A stretch of DNA of 64,000 bases from Acanthamoeba sp. SK_2022b. Its lineage: Eukaryota > Discosea > Longamoebia > Acanthamoebidae. The notes under the pieces were generated by a model. That model did no database searches, had not been told where the DNA came from, and worked only from the letters and a program-made list of their open reading frames with translations. Of this stretch, positions 22,437-40,492 are shown in pieces. Both the position numbers and the translations under genes were made by a program. Numbering within the stretch: the first letter of the stretch is position 1; each line of letters begins with the position of its first letter. The stretch is taken from the NCBI GenBank assembly GCA_027943245.1, contig JANDJZ010000274.1:1-64000 (forward strand). The letters run 5' to 3'.

Positions 22437-24949
22437 TTAAGTCAGGCCGAGTCGCAGTTGGATCAGTACAGGGCGCGCTACCAGAACCGACTTAAGGCCA
22501 AAAACTTGAGCTACATCCGCCAGCTCCTCGCAATCGTGCGCGCCCTGATCAAGATCCTCCAGAACCCGCACGCGTGGCCACCAGCATCGGGCTCCACAGC
22601 CTCGGCGTCCTCGCTAGCCCTGCCCAGCTTCACGCAGCACGCTACGCAAGAGTCGGACGAGAAGACACAGATCAGCACGAGCAACGACTTCCTGTTCGCC
22701 ACCAAGATCGACAATATGAACTTGTTCAAGATCGAGAAGTACATCCAGCGCTCGGAGATCGTCAAGAAGGCACGTCTCACTGTGGGATACCGTCAATGCC
22801 ATGTCACTCTTCAATGTGCTCAGTCTGAGGCGCTCACGCTGCACAATGTGTATGCGTCGGTATGTGTACAGCTGAACGGATTCGTGGAAAAGTACGAGTC
22901 GTCCGTCGTCCAGGTGCACGTCTCTGATGATGGTACGGCAGAGTTGGCACACGACACACGACACACGACACACGACACACGACACACGACACACGACACA
23001 CGACACACGACACACGACACACGACACACGACACACGACACACAAAACCAACGCACAACTAATTTGGTTGATGGCTTAAGGCGAGGAGACCGAGGTGGAG
23101 GGTCGCTCGCGACCGGCCATGGGCGCCGTGGAGGCGTTCCTTATGTCGCTCACCAACGCCGACTCAGATGGCCGCCTGCTGCTCTCCCACAATCCACGTA
23201 CTACCCTTGTCCAATCGCACAACGATTCAGGCCTTGCGAGTAACCCAAACGCACACTACGCGACACGACACACAACAACCAACAACCAACAACCAATAAC
23301 AACAACTCTTCACTGCAGGCAAGGTAGGCGAGTCGAGCATGAAGTTCATACTGCTCAACCCGGCCAAGCACTTCCGAGAGGTGGTGGCCGAAGCGCGGGC
23401 AGTCGTGCTGGCCGGCGGTACCATGCATCCCGTACACTCAACCCCTCCTCCACTTCTACTGCCTGTGGCCAATGCTTCGGTCCGGCTCGACTGATTGGCC
23501 CCACAACCACCACGCTCAGATCCCAGATCTGGTGTTTCAACTGTTCGGACCCGAAGCCGAGGTGCCCGAGCCCATCAAGCCCAAGCTCGGTGGCTTGCGG
23601 ACCTTTTCGTGCGGTACCGCCGATCGAACAGTTCGTTTTGAGGATTGTGCGCTTATCTCCCGTTTTCCTCTCTACAAACGCCAGGGCATGTCATATCGAG
23701 CCAGAGCCTGCTCACCCTGTGCGTGGGCAGCGGACCGTCCGACGTGCCCTTCGACTTTGCCTGGCAGAACCGGTCCTCCCCTGTCCTGGTATGTCCCTCT
23801 CCTTTATTCTCATTGATTTGGATTTAGAACATGAACTGTTATTTATTCTGCATCTTATGTGGCTACGCCACAGATCGAGGAGCTGGGCAGGCTGGTGATC
23901 AACATGTGCAACATCGTTCCCGACGGTGTGGTCATGTTCTTCCCGTCGTACCACTACGAACAGCAGGTACCCCCTCCTCTCTTCCCGTATGCTCCTTCTG
24001 GCTGCTCGTTCATCGTGACGCCGTGCGTGCTGGTCCATTGTCAGGTGATCTCGGCCTGGGAGTCCTCGGGCATGCTGGCCAAGATCAACGCCAAGAAGAA
24101 GGTGAGCGTGTAACTGGCCTCGCGTGGCGATACCCAGCGCCGAATTGCTGACGTGGCCGTGGCTCATCAGGTTTTGCGGGAGCCCCGGGCGGCATCGATG
24201 ATCGCGCAGGTCCTTGAAGAGTACAAGGACGCAATCGACTCCAACTCTGCTCCCTCCGCCGGATCCAATGTGCGACCGACGCCTCTCCCATTGGCCCATT
24301 CGATTATGTTTTTGACCAATGCGACGCGACCAACTGGACACGATGACCAGGCGTCTCGGCAGCGCGGCGCGATTCTCAGCGCGGTGGTGGGCGGCAAGAT
24401 GTCCGAGGGCATCAACTTTTCAGACGGTCTGGGTCGCTGCGTCATTATGGTCGGCCTGCCCTACCCCAATCCGCGCGACCCTGTCCTCGTCGAGAAGATG
24501 AAGTACATCAGCGCCAAGGCAGCCGCCGCCTCCTCCTCCTCCTCCTCCTCCTCCTCTTCATTGTCGTCCTCGTCGTCGTCTTCGCCGAGGCGCGCCGTGG
24601 CGTCGACGCCGGTCATGTCAGCGCGGCAGTACTATGAGAACGCGTGCATGAGGGCAGTCAATCAGTCGATCGGACGATCGATCCGCCACGCAGGCGACTA
24701 CGCGACGATCTTACTGGTGGACCATCGCTACATGCGGCCCGAGATCACCAGCAAGCTGCCCCGCTGGATCGCCGACACCATGCCCCGGTACCTCACCACA
24801 CGTGTGCGTGCGTGCGCTTGGTCTGCGTGTTTGCTGACGTACGGCGTGGGAACAGCACGGACGAGAACAAGGCGTTGACTTTTGCGCAGGCGTTCGGCCA
24901 CACGCGGGTCTTCTTTCAAGACAAGAAGGGGCGCCGCGGTGTGGCGTAA
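20123..24949 (+). CDS. DDX11: DDX11/CHL1-type Fe-S DEAH helicase
   Basis: XPD-family superfamily 2 DNA helicase; in other eukaryotes DDX11/Chl1 supports sister-chromatid cohesion and replication-fork stability. The start [15 protein letters not shown] leads to [11 protein letters not shown] (Q motif). Walker A is split by an intron: SPTGT ends at about 20281 and GKSLSII resumes at about 20365. An acidic/basic insert typical of the family follows (20850-21200). [14 protein letters not shown] is motif Ia. Iron-sulphur cluster cysteines appear in [24 protein letters not shown] and RACPYYGTR. The DEAH box is in [16 protein letters not shown] (about 22226). C-terminal helicase motifs include [16 protein letters not shown] and [17 protein letters not shown] polyserine run is encoded at 24530-24585. 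Introns hold a long (GT)n and an (ACGACAC)n array. The end [11 protein letters not shown] agrees with a full-length protein. Confidence 0.9.
22349..22434 (+). repeat. (GT)n microsatellite in a helicase intron
   Basis: Uninterrupted GT repeat of about 86 bp directly before the TAG acceptor at 22433-22435; it occupies the position of the polypyrimidine tract. Confidence 0.95.
22950..23041 (+). repeat. (ACGACAC)n heptanucleotide array in a helicase intron
   Basis: About thirteen perfect 7-bp ACGACAC units within the intron after the KYESSVVQ exon. With no spacers and a 7-bp unit this is a simple satellite, not a CRISPR array. Confidence 0.9.
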
Positions 24950-25362
24950 AGCTAAGAAAAGATTTCCCGCGTAACGGACACTTTTGCCCACGTGTGCGCC
25001 AAGCTGCCGTCCCACCTTACCCAAACAAAAGCCTTAGAACCATTTGGGGCCATCAACACTCCCAGCACTCAAGGAGACAATACACTGCTCCAGCAACAGG
25101 AATAACAACCACAGTTGCACATTGGACAATGAGGGGAGGTGTCATGTTTGCCAACCTAGAGGCAGGCCATCAGAAGAGAATGCTATATCAGCAAGGGAGC
25201 AGGCCTAAGGAGAATAGCATAACGACCTGTCCCGTGTTTTTGCCTGGATGGCATTCTTCCAGACCAGCAGAAATTTCACCACTTGGTCCAGCCAAACAGA
25301 AACAGGGGATTTAAGAACTATATCCTCATTTGTTTCTTCCTCTCAGGCCTTCTCGTTCGAAT
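24950..25362. other. Intergenic interval
   Basis: Between the helicase stop and the second Crinkler-like gene. GC is lower than in the flanking exons. There is no recognisable gene. The interval carries the promoter of the next gene. Confidence 0.4.
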
Positions 25363-28088
25363 ATGGATACTCAAGCACCCAAAAATCAGGAAGAAGCTGC
25401 CAAACTTGCGCAGTCTCTTCGCGAAGCAGCACGGGCTCGGGAGAGGCAGTTCGCAGTTTCAGTGACCGAACCCAGCTCGCCACCCCTCTCAGCTACATCC
25501 GCCAACAAGATGCTATCGATGAAAGGCATCCGTGAGTCGGCCAAAGAGTCCTTGGGCCACGATCTGTTTTTGCCCTGGTACTTTGGAGAAGAGGGGGTGA
25601 GGAATCTCATGCTCCAAGTCAACAAAGCCCGCCAGCAAGGACAGAACCGTGCCTTTATCGGACTCGTGCAGGCCGCCATGATGGGTATGTGTAGCCCAGT
25701 GCTTCATTGACTGTCATTTGCCCTCATAGGTTGTTCAGGCAAGACCCGCCTGCTGCTCGAAGCATCCAAGCGCACCCCGCTCCTCCTCATCTGTCTAGAC
25801 AACAGCAACTTGGCCTATCAACGTTTGCTTTACTACGTCGAGCAGCAAAAGACCAAGATAGCCCCGAGCACCTCGTTCAAGCAATGGCGATCGCGTAACC
25901 GTCGGGTGATGCTCTACATTCGAGTCTTCTTCCTTTCCTACATGCTATATGCACGCGAATACAAGGGCACGCACCTCACACCACTACAGTCACAGGTTTG
26001 GAGACCCTAACGTAGAATGTATCACTGACGGGAACACAGAGGTCCATGAGAAGCGTTTGTTTGTTCTGGACAAGCTGGCGGAGGTTGAAGACGAGATCCG
26101 CCTCTTCAACTCCTCTCTCCTCAACAGTGGGCAATTCTACGTGCGGTATCTCTTCGAACGCGAGGTCGAGCAGCTCCAGAACGGCCTAAGGGAGACTCTC
26201 GAAAACGACGCCGACGACGATGGCATAAAGAAGGCTCTCGACATCATCGTGGCGCGTCACGATGCGCTTTCTCGAGAGTTGAACCAACCAACACTGGCCA
26301 TCGACCACTGCCACATGCCTTTACACAAAGCCATCGGCATGTTGTTCCATTCAGACTACAAGGACTGGAAGCAGGAATTCAGACTACAAGGACTGGAAGC
26401 AGGAACACGTTCTGGAGTGGCAACGGTATGAGCTTTCCCACGGCAGGGCGACAGGGACAGCAGCGCAGACAGGCAGGGCGAAGAGGAAGGGCGCACCACC
26501 ACGCGGATATCCGTACACCCCAGAAGGCCCGACCACACTCTTCTCCGGGTTTAGTTGGGTCCTCCAGGGATACCTCGAGCGACCTGGGGGCGCGCATCAG
26601 ACGACCATCTTCACCTCGACTATCTTCTCAGTCTGGGAACCGTTGACAAACATCTCCATCGATCGAGTGTACCTCAGAAGGATGCTCTCCCTCGACGACC
26701 TGCTGGAAGTCATTGAGAAGATCGAGGAAAGGAGCATTCGCGGAGACGAACGTAGGGAGGTCAGCTCTCTGTTGAGCATGTGGTGCGGAAGGCCGGGCTT
26801 CTTCTTCGATTGCTTTCTCCCCGTCTTCCGATACATGCCTGGCGGCACCCCTCTTCTCGATAGGATCGAGAAGGCGCACGCGGAGGCCAAGCCCGGAATC
26901 GTCGAAAACACCTTGGACGTGGCACTAGAGAGTGTGCGGAGCGTCAAGTCAATCAAACTAGATGCCAGGAGCAGGGCCGTTACCGGCGACGAGGTCATCC
27001 ACTTCCTCTGCTACTGCCACCGCGTCCGTGGTGGTAATATCAAGTGCCTCTCAAGCACGATGGCCGAACTCGTGTCGGCAGGCTTCGCCATCGTGAACGA
27101 CTACACGCCGGACGCGAAAGGGAAGAGCGTTGGGGCCGTCGCCGAACCTCTGGTGCGGGACTTCCTGGACGGCCTGGCTCATGAACCTGACGCATGTGCT
27201 TGGTGCGACAAGTACATCGCCCACGAGATCAAGCGAGCCACTCGTACGAGCTACGGCAACGTCGCCAAGTTAGCTATTGCCAACCAAATCATCAACGCGT
27301 GTGACCAGCCTCTTCGGGAGCTGCTCGGCAAGTGGGGCCTCAAGTCGGCGCCGGGGGATTTCCCCAACGACATGACCGTGCGTGCGAGGGTGGTCGCTTC
27401 GATTGACGATCTCCCCTCCGGCGATCCTACCAATTTCGTCTCCGCTCCACTGGAGCACGTCACTATATCACGCGAAGGGATCATCGTGATGCCGGACATC
27501 TCCTTCTTCGCGTCTAATCAGGACCAGGACTACTGCTTGGTTACGATTCAAAGTACGGCGACCAGGGCGAAGCTGGATGTCGATCAGTTTAATGGCGCGA
27601 TAACGAGCACTAGTACTCACATACACTCCGCCCTACAAGCAACAGCCACTGTTCACTCACGAACTACTACCCTTTTAGGTATCCACAAGCTGTTCTTTAC
27701 GAAGGGCGGGAAACCCACCGCCCAGTCCAAACAGTTCCAGAGCAATTGGAACGATTTCCTGAAGCGGGTCAGGTCGGTCCACTTCGTGCGGGTCGTTATC
27801 TGTACACGCGGTTGGACTGGGTCGCAGCAGACGGCCATCTCGGCGCACAACAGGCGGAACCCGACGCAGCCCATTCTACTGGCCGACGCGACGGCAAGAG
27901 CGGTCATCTTCGGAGAGCACTCCGCGGAGGCCCTTCGAAAGCGTGTGGGCGCCCCACAAGACGAGAATCCGGGCAAGGGGACAGCCCAGGACGACTGGGT
28001 CATCCTCCGCCCTTGGTGGAGGACGTCAGGAAGGAAAAGCAAACACAGCCACAGGCCAGAAGAAGACGACGAACTCTGGCCTGTCTGA
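25363..28088 (+). pseudogene. Crinkler-like P-loop NTPase gene, frame broken by a tandem duplication
   Basis: The start at 25363 opens MDTQAPKNQEEAAKLAQ; exon 1 ends at 25684 and splices to 25730, creating a Walker A loop GCSGKTRLL after a predicted beta strand. PLLLICLDNSN is a plausible following strand. A second intron follows WRSRNRR (about 25899), and an exon resumes near 26040. This resembles the STAND/AAA-like P-loop module of Crinkler effectors (family knowledge). At 26350-26405 an exact 28-bp tandem repeat shifts the frame and leads to a stop near 26431. Downstream, 26430-28088 is open in the other frame and encodes a long C-terminal region with EGIIVMPDISFF and YCLVTIQS, possibly a diverged PD-(D/E)XK-like core. 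An optional intron at about 27553-27679 fits that region. Either a recent pseudogene, an assembly error, or an unrecognised intron at the repeat. Confidence 0.6.
26350..26405 (+). repeat. Exact 28-bp tandem duplication
   Basis: Copy 1 spans 26350-26377 and copy 2 spans 26378-26405; both start TTCAGACTACAAGG and end GCAGGAA. They are identical, so the event is recent. 28 is not a multiple of 3, so the downstream coding frame changes. Confidence 0.95.
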
Positions 28089-28200
28089 TGGTTGTCAGTT
28101 ATGCAGCGCGCGGCTCTCGAGTGGACCACCTGATAGAAGGAGGCTGTTGATGTGTGTTGTGTTGTTGCATTTGTGGCAAAGGTGGTACAGGGGGGAGGGG

Positions 28201-30223
28201 CTACTCGTCGCGCAGCTGGCGCTGGGAGATGTGGCGCCACACAAAGCGGCCGACGGCCTGGATCGAGCGCTCGATCTCGCGGTGGGCCGACGGGTCGTGG
28301 AAGACCTGGTAGGCGTGGTTCATGTGTTCGCCCACGTCGAGCTCCACCTCGAGCCCGGCCTCGACGCACTTGGCGTGGAGGGCCTCGATGTCGGCCAGCA
28401 GCGGCTCCTCCCCGCCCGCCGTCAGCATCACCGGCGGTAACCCGTGCATATCGCCGTAAAGCGGCGAGATGTAGGGTGACAGCACGTCGGGCACCTCGTC
28501 CTTCTGCTGCTGCTCCCCCTCCCCCACGTTGTTGTCGTTGCTCCTGACATTTGCCGTCTTCTTGTCCTTCTTGCCCGTGGCATCGCCGGCGCCGTCGGTG
28601 CCCAGGTAGGCGTCGATGAAGCGACGGGCGAGGCCCGACTGGGAGCGGTGGCTGGCCGGCTGGGCGTAGGACTCGGGCTTCATCACGCTGCTGGCCTCGC
28701 TCAGGTCGACCCACGGCGACATCAGGAACGTGCAGAGCGGGAACGCCGGCGGCGTCTTGCGCGACGGCAACGCGAAGGGTAGCTGTGTATTCCCCTTCTT
28801 CGCCGCGGACTCCTCCTCTTCCTCCTCTCGCTCGTCCTTGTGGTCGTCGCTGTCCCCGTTCGTGGCGTCATCGCGCATCTGTCGGATGAGGAAGAGCAGC
28901 GCCAGCGCAAGGCAGCCGCCCGCCGAGTCGCCCGCGAGGACAACCTTCTCTGGTGGCACGTTGCCTCCGTTCTCGTCGATGAGCCTGGTACATGTGTGCG
29001 TGTGAGCTATTTGTAGCAGGTTGATTGATGTGTATAGATGAGTGAGCGTACCAGAGGTAGGCGTGTAGGCACTCCTGGAGAGCGGTGGGAAAGCGGACGT
29101 GTGGGCTGAGCGAGTAGTCTACGGCCAGGAAACGAAGCCCTTTCATCTCCCGACTGAAGTGCCACAGACACCGACGATAGGTGGTGGCCGACCCCACGCA
29201 GAATCCGCCGCCGTGCAGGAACAGGACGGTGGCCGCAGGCTCCTCGTCCTCTTCGTCTTCATCGTGTAGCTGAGCGTTGGATCGAAACTGGTTGTCGCGC
29301 CCGAGGTTGTCGTTCTCGCTCTTGATACGACGCATAGAGAGCTTGGTTCGCGTAGCGCCGTTGTTGTCGTCGATTGGCGTGGAGGAAGATGCCGTCGAAG
29401 TAGAGGAAGTAGTAGAAGATTTTGAGAGATTATGGAGTTCGACTTGGTCGTCGTTGAGCGAGCCTCGCCTGCTTCGGTAGATCGCCTTGCCCCCTCGCGA
29501 ATCGTTCTCTGATTTCGACAAATTTGATCGATTCTCGAGTTTGCCTTCATCGTTCTTCTTGGATATTCGTCGACGAGTGAGAGGGCTGCGGTACTGGACC
29601 ATGTCGGCCCGGATGCCGCCGCAGTAGACGGTGCGAACCGAGCTGGAGTCGGCCGGCGGGCCAGCCGCGAAGTCAGCCGAGAGCTGGCACAGGTCGGTGA
29701 GGCTGAACCGATGGTGGTTGCGGAGCAGGGCCTGGCCCATCTCGTGCTGCAACTCGAAGCCAACCGACCACGAGGCGTAGGCCGCGCCCTTCCACGCCCG
29801 ACGGGTCAACGCCAGCGGGATGGCCACACCCATGGACGAGCCCAGCCGCAGCAACTTGGTCTTGCTTACCTTCCTGGCAGGAGGCGCGGCGGTTCGTGTG
29901 GTAGTGGTGGTTGACGAGTTCATAGTGGCGACAGATGGAGAGGAAGGAGGAGTGAAGACCTCCAGAGGCACGCCGTCCATGGTTGCGCAAGTGACAGCTT
30001 CAATGTGAAGCGGAGAAGAAGTCGGGGCGGTGCCGGGGGAAAAGAAGGAAAGAGCGAAGGAGCGTTTGTCGCCGGCAGCGGCGAAGAACGAAAACGGAGA
30101 AGCGAAAAAGAACGAAAGCGAGGCGAAGTGGGTGAAGCAGAGGTAGGAGGAGAAGACGAAAGAGACGCCGAGAACGAGGGAGGAAAGCTGCACGTTCACC
30201 AGCTCAAAGAGCAGTGTCAACAT
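28201..30223 (-). CDS. Alpha/beta hydrolase, hormone-sensitive-lipase-like
   Basis: Two exons, 30223-29052 and 28984-28201, with the splice restoring AYLWLIDENGG. The N-terminus is strongly hydrophobic (LVNVQLSSLVLGVSFVFSSY onward), suggesting membrane anchoring; a later ATG at about 29981 would omit it. The catalytic domain has the oxyanion loop FLHGGGFCVGS, nucleophile elbow LAGDSAGG, the region GGEEPLLADIE, and HMNHAYQVF with the catalytic histidine: the hormone-sensitive-lipase/acetylhydrolase group. Two Ser/Asp/Lys-rich low-complexity inserts (about residues 190-300 and 450-480) interrupt the fold. Expected to hydrolyse carboxyl esters or lipids at a membrane; the substrate is unknown. 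Confidence 0.85.
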
Positions 30224-30951
30224 CCACTGGAACGTGTTGTTTAACGTATTTGGGGCGGTAGTGAGTGGAGTGAGTTTAAGGTTAATGGACGGATGGAAAG
30301 TGAAAGGGGGGTAGGGCTGCGTCTTGGTCGAGGAAAAGAGAGGAGAAGAGATATCCCACCAAGGCTCCCAGCTATTACTCCTCGAGCATGGTTTGCGGGC
30401 TGTTACGCTTAGGGTTTACTCTAAGATTTCCACCTCCAATCGCGTGCATTGCTCACCCGGAAGTATCTCTCGAATCATCTGCATGTGGGGAGATTGCATT
30501 TCCCCCTTTCTGTCATTGGCTAACCGATGAAAGTTGCTAAAAATTCGTTGCTTCGGATTCGGAGAATGGCCACCAACCGGCGCTCTTGTCGGCTAATTAA
30601 CAGATAAAAATCATAAGGCAAACATTCCAGGCAGACGAGGTCTTCCTGTTGCCTTAGGTAAGGTGGTAGGTGTAAAGCGTTGACATGTACTCCACACCCA
30701 CAACATCACAGCACCACACCGCTGCATCACACCACAACACAACACAACCACACCACCACCTCCTACCAGCTGTCAAGAGAAGGAGGTGTCTCAGAGGCTG
30801 GCGTTGGTTATCTGGTCCAGCTTGTGGGCTCCTGCAAGGCTGGAATAGTTTCGTCCCCCATAATTTAAATTCCTTCACCGCTGAAGCGACGTTGACCACG
30901 ACAAGAACACCTTGGGGCGTTTGAGGGAACAAAAGCAAGGAGCACCAGCAC
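30224..30951. other. Intergenic, divergent promoter region
   Basis: Lies between the divergently transcribed hydrolase (-) and kelch-Arf (+) genes. Contains an ACCACACC-rich stretch at 30700-30760 (imperfect CA repeats). No gene is seen. Confidence 0.4.
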
Positions 30952-37214
<6,263 letters not shown>

Positions 37215-37333
37215 GGCCAGGCAACAGCTCGCCTCGTTGCGCGTTCGTATGAAGATGGCGATGGTGAGGATGGCCGTGATGGTAATGGCGATGATGAAGA
37301 TGTAAGAGTAGTAGCACGACTGCTAAAACTCGT

Positions 37334-37787
37334 TTAGTCGGCCTCGCCCCCGCCCCCAACAAAGCCGCGCTGCGCAGGCGCGTCGACGTCGACCTTGTAG
37401 GCCAGCTCCTCGTCGTCGCCGGCGCCCCCGACGGCGTGGTAGACGTAGCCGTGGGCCTCCTCCGTCACCTCCTGGGCCTCCTCCGGCCGCACGAACGCGA
37501 ACTCGGACCAGTGGATGGCCAGGTCCCAGAACGACGTCGCCACGAAGAACGACACGACGATCACCACCTTGCCTGCACCACACGACGTCGCCGTCGTCAG
37601 CGTTTGGTGAGGCGAGGAGGGAGAGGGAGGGAGTGGGCTACCGGCGGCGGAGGAGCCCTCGTAGGCGTTGTTGGCGTAGAAGGCGTAGAGCAGGAACGCG
37701 TACAGGTTGTACACGATCATCGCCAGCTGACAGAATCGCCCTGGCCGCGTTTTGTCGACAGTGTCGGAGGTAAGTGAGTGTACGTGG

Positions 37788-37849
<62 letters not shown>

Positions 37850-39611
37850 TTGGTGGTACCGAGACGAGTCCAGTTGCTACAGATCTGCTTTACGTCCATG
37901 AGCCAGATCATGAAGAAGGTCTGCGTGATGTGCGTGAAGAGCAGCAGGAGCAGCGTGATGACCACCATCGCGTTCTCGGCCTGCAACCCCCCCCCCGTCG
38001 GGTTTCCACTCAGCACTCTCACTCATAAGCACGCACGCACTTGCCCACGGCAACACGTTACCTGCGTGCATACAAACACGATGAAGATGACCGAGGTGAC
38101 CGACGAAGTGATGCCCAGCAACACCCGATCAAACGTGATCACCACCCTGTCATTGCGCGCGCACACACATCACACACATCACACACAGAGAGATGAGCGA
38201 GCTGCAGGCGATGGGAGTGTGGCGCAGGGATAGTGGACCAGTGGGCGGCGAGCTGGCGGTAGAGGGCGGTGTCGACCGGGGCCCAGTGCCAAAGGGCAAA
38301 GACGGTGTAGAAGAGCAGGCTGGCGATGAGCACCGAGAAGAGGGCGAAGAGGTAGCGGCCCGTGTTGGGCATGAAGGCGATGGCCAGCATCATCACCACC
38401 GCCACCGACAACATCAGCAGGCCCTCGCCCGGGAAGCACACTCGCTCTCCGCGCCTGTGCGCATCTGACAACATTTATACACATATTTTTATTAAAAAAA
38501 ATGAATAAAATTTTGATTAAAATTTGTACGTATCTGACAAATAGCAATATTCAAAACATTTCGAGTAAAATCAAATAGAATAAAATAAAAATATATTGAA
38601 TTAGTAAATGGGGAGGTGGCAAGAGTACGGGGCTCGAAGTTGAACTTGAGCCAGTGGCGAGCGATGTTGCGATGGAACTCGACCACCAGCGGGAGCACGA
38701 GCGTGGAGATGGGCACCACCTCGGGCAGCTTCTTCTCCAGCCGGTGGGCGTAGCCGTACGCCGACCCTGCGACCACCGGTCGTCGTCAACACACACGCGC
38801 TCGCGCGCACGACAATCGACGCAAGCTTACCGACAACGTCGACGATCGCCAGCGCGCTGTAGATGCAGACGATGGACACAACCAGCATGTCGCATATCCG
38901 TGAATTCATCTTCATGTCCTCCTTCGCCTGTCTGCAACACATCGTCGACCAATCAAGCGTCGACACGTCAGCATCCACCGTGTGTGCGGGTGCGTGTGTT
39001 GGTGGTGTACCTCTGGCGTAGCATGAGGAAGACGAACTCGAAGAGGGCGCAGAGGATGCTGAGGACGTGGAAGGCGCCAAAGAGGGCGCGGTCCTCCTGC
39101 TTGACGAGGAAGGAGACCGAGTCGACGGCGACGAGGGCCACCAGCGAGAGGAGGAGCAGCACGCTGGGCACCGACACGAGCCGCCGCATGATGGCCCCGC
39201 AGCCGCGCGCCCTCCACTCGCTGAAGAACGCCCACAGGGGCACCAGACCTGTGGGCCATGGCCGCAGTCAGTCGCTGAAGTCGTCTTCATAGGGTCATTG
39301 AAGATGATGATGATGAACGAGTGGAGGGAGAACGAGAGGAAAGAAGGAGCGTAGTGGAGCGGTACTGAGAATGACGTAAACGTAGAGGAAGATGGCCAGT
39401 ACGAGTCGGGTGATGAGCCACGCCTCCGACTCTCGCTTGCTGTCCTCGAGCAGCTCCGACACGAAGAGCCCCACCAACAGTATCCCTTGTTGTGGCGTGA
39501 GTACTTGGCCAGGAAGGCTGGCAACGCAGACGAATGAAGGTGAAGGAGAGGCTATGTACCGACTACAGCTATGAGCTGATAGCCCAGCATGAGGGACTTG
39601 ACCTTGGCCAT
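37334..39611 (-). CDS. Polytopic membrane protein, family not recognised
   Basis: Start ATG at 39611-39609 (MAKVKSLMLGYQLIAVV) and stop TAA at 37336-37334, with about ten exons. Successive exons encode around ten or eleven hydrophobic helices, for example LITRLVLAIFLYVYVIL, VPSVLLLLSLVALVAVDSV, LLMLSVAVVMMLAIAF, LFALFSVLIASLLFYTVF, AMVVITLLLLLFTHITQTF and KVVIVVSFFVATSFW. Charged loops (QAKEDMKMNSR; FHRNIARHWLKFNFEP) separate them. The tail is acidic, Gly/Glu-rich and probably cytosolic. I do not recognise transporter or receptor signature motifs. A (GT)n tract (37790-37848) lies in one intron. An AT-rich intron spans about 38470-38620. Confidence 0.65.
37790..37848 (+). repeat. (GT)n microsatellite
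   Basis: GT repeat on the + strand in an intron of the minus-strand polytopic membrane protein gene (CA in the transcript). Confidence 0.95.
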
Positions 39612-40492
39612 GACTCCAGCCGAGAAGTAAGAAAGCAGATAGCTATTTCAAGAAGTCAAGCAAGATGGAAGATGAATCAAAACAATAGTGGTGGGCGATG
39701 AGTCGGCTGGTGTTGTCTTTTTGGGCAAGAAGACCCATGGCCGTTCGTCTCGCACAACTCACGTCACGTCGTGGCTGGACGCCTGCGAAGACGGACATGA
39801 TGGGCCACGCCGCGCCAAGCGACAGAGAAAGTGGTGAGCCTTGGGCGAGAACCCGACGTGATGCCCAAGTCACTTCCGCAGAACACTCTCCGTGTCCGGG
39901 TAACCAATAGAATTGAAGGCAATTGCCAGGGAACCTGTTGGATGGCCGGAGGTCTTTATGCAGGTACTTCATTACATGCACTCCGTTGGCAGCAGCGTAC
40001 TGTTAGTGATCAAGGGGACAGGGAGATTGTGATCGAAGCCGGAAGGAGCGTACACACTTGCGCTTGGTTGTGAACACCTGCCGTCATGCAGACCTGGCCT
40101 TGGCATTCACCCACGAGTGATGAAGGAGCCGCACCTTCGGACAATTCATCACCCGTGGGTGAAGACACAGAGAAGCTTCCTCCCACCCACCGCAACGACA
40201 TATGCTACTGTTCTTCATATGACGGCTCGCCACCGATTGCGGCCCTAGCTAGTCGCCATTATGAAGATGAGTGGCACCACGTCTTTCTCCTCCTCTTTCT
40301 CTCCTGTCTGCACAGCTTGCACAGCGCTGCTTGTGATTCTCGGCAGGGTTCTCATCATCTCCCTGGTTGCAAGGGCTATCAAAGACGAGAGACAGCGAGG
40401 CCGAGAAGGGCAAAGTTGCGCGGCAACTCGAGCACATCGCCTCCCAGCCCAGAGGGAAGAGATGCATCAAAAGGCGCTTCCATTCAAAGCAA
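39612..40492. other. Intergenic interval with an inverted repeat
   Basis: No convincing exon is seen; the open frame at 40086-40739 runs antisense into the next gene and has no family features. A 19-bp near-perfect inverted repeat occupies 40106-40163. Confidence 0.4.
40106..40163. repeat. 19-bp imperfect inverted repeat, 20-nt spacer
   Basis: Left arm 40106-40124 (TTCACCCACGAGTGATGAA) pairs with right arm 40145-40163 (TTCATCACCCGTGGGTGAA) with one mismatch. Could form a stem-loop or a binding site for a dimeric protein; no transposon ends are apparent. Confidence 0.8.

Noticed and set aside
22950..23041. Possible CRISPR-like array
   Set aside because: Units of 7 bp with no spacers, in an intron of a eukaryotic helicase gene; a simple satellite.
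26597..26998. Minus-strand frame antisense to the second Crinkler-like gene
   Set aside because: Mirror of a conserved-looking plus-strand exon; no domain evidence.
27653..28714. 353-codon minus-strand frame with Arg-rich sequence
   Set aside because: Out-of-frame shadow of the hydrolase C-terminus and of the Crinkler-like gene; no conserved motif, GC-driven composition.
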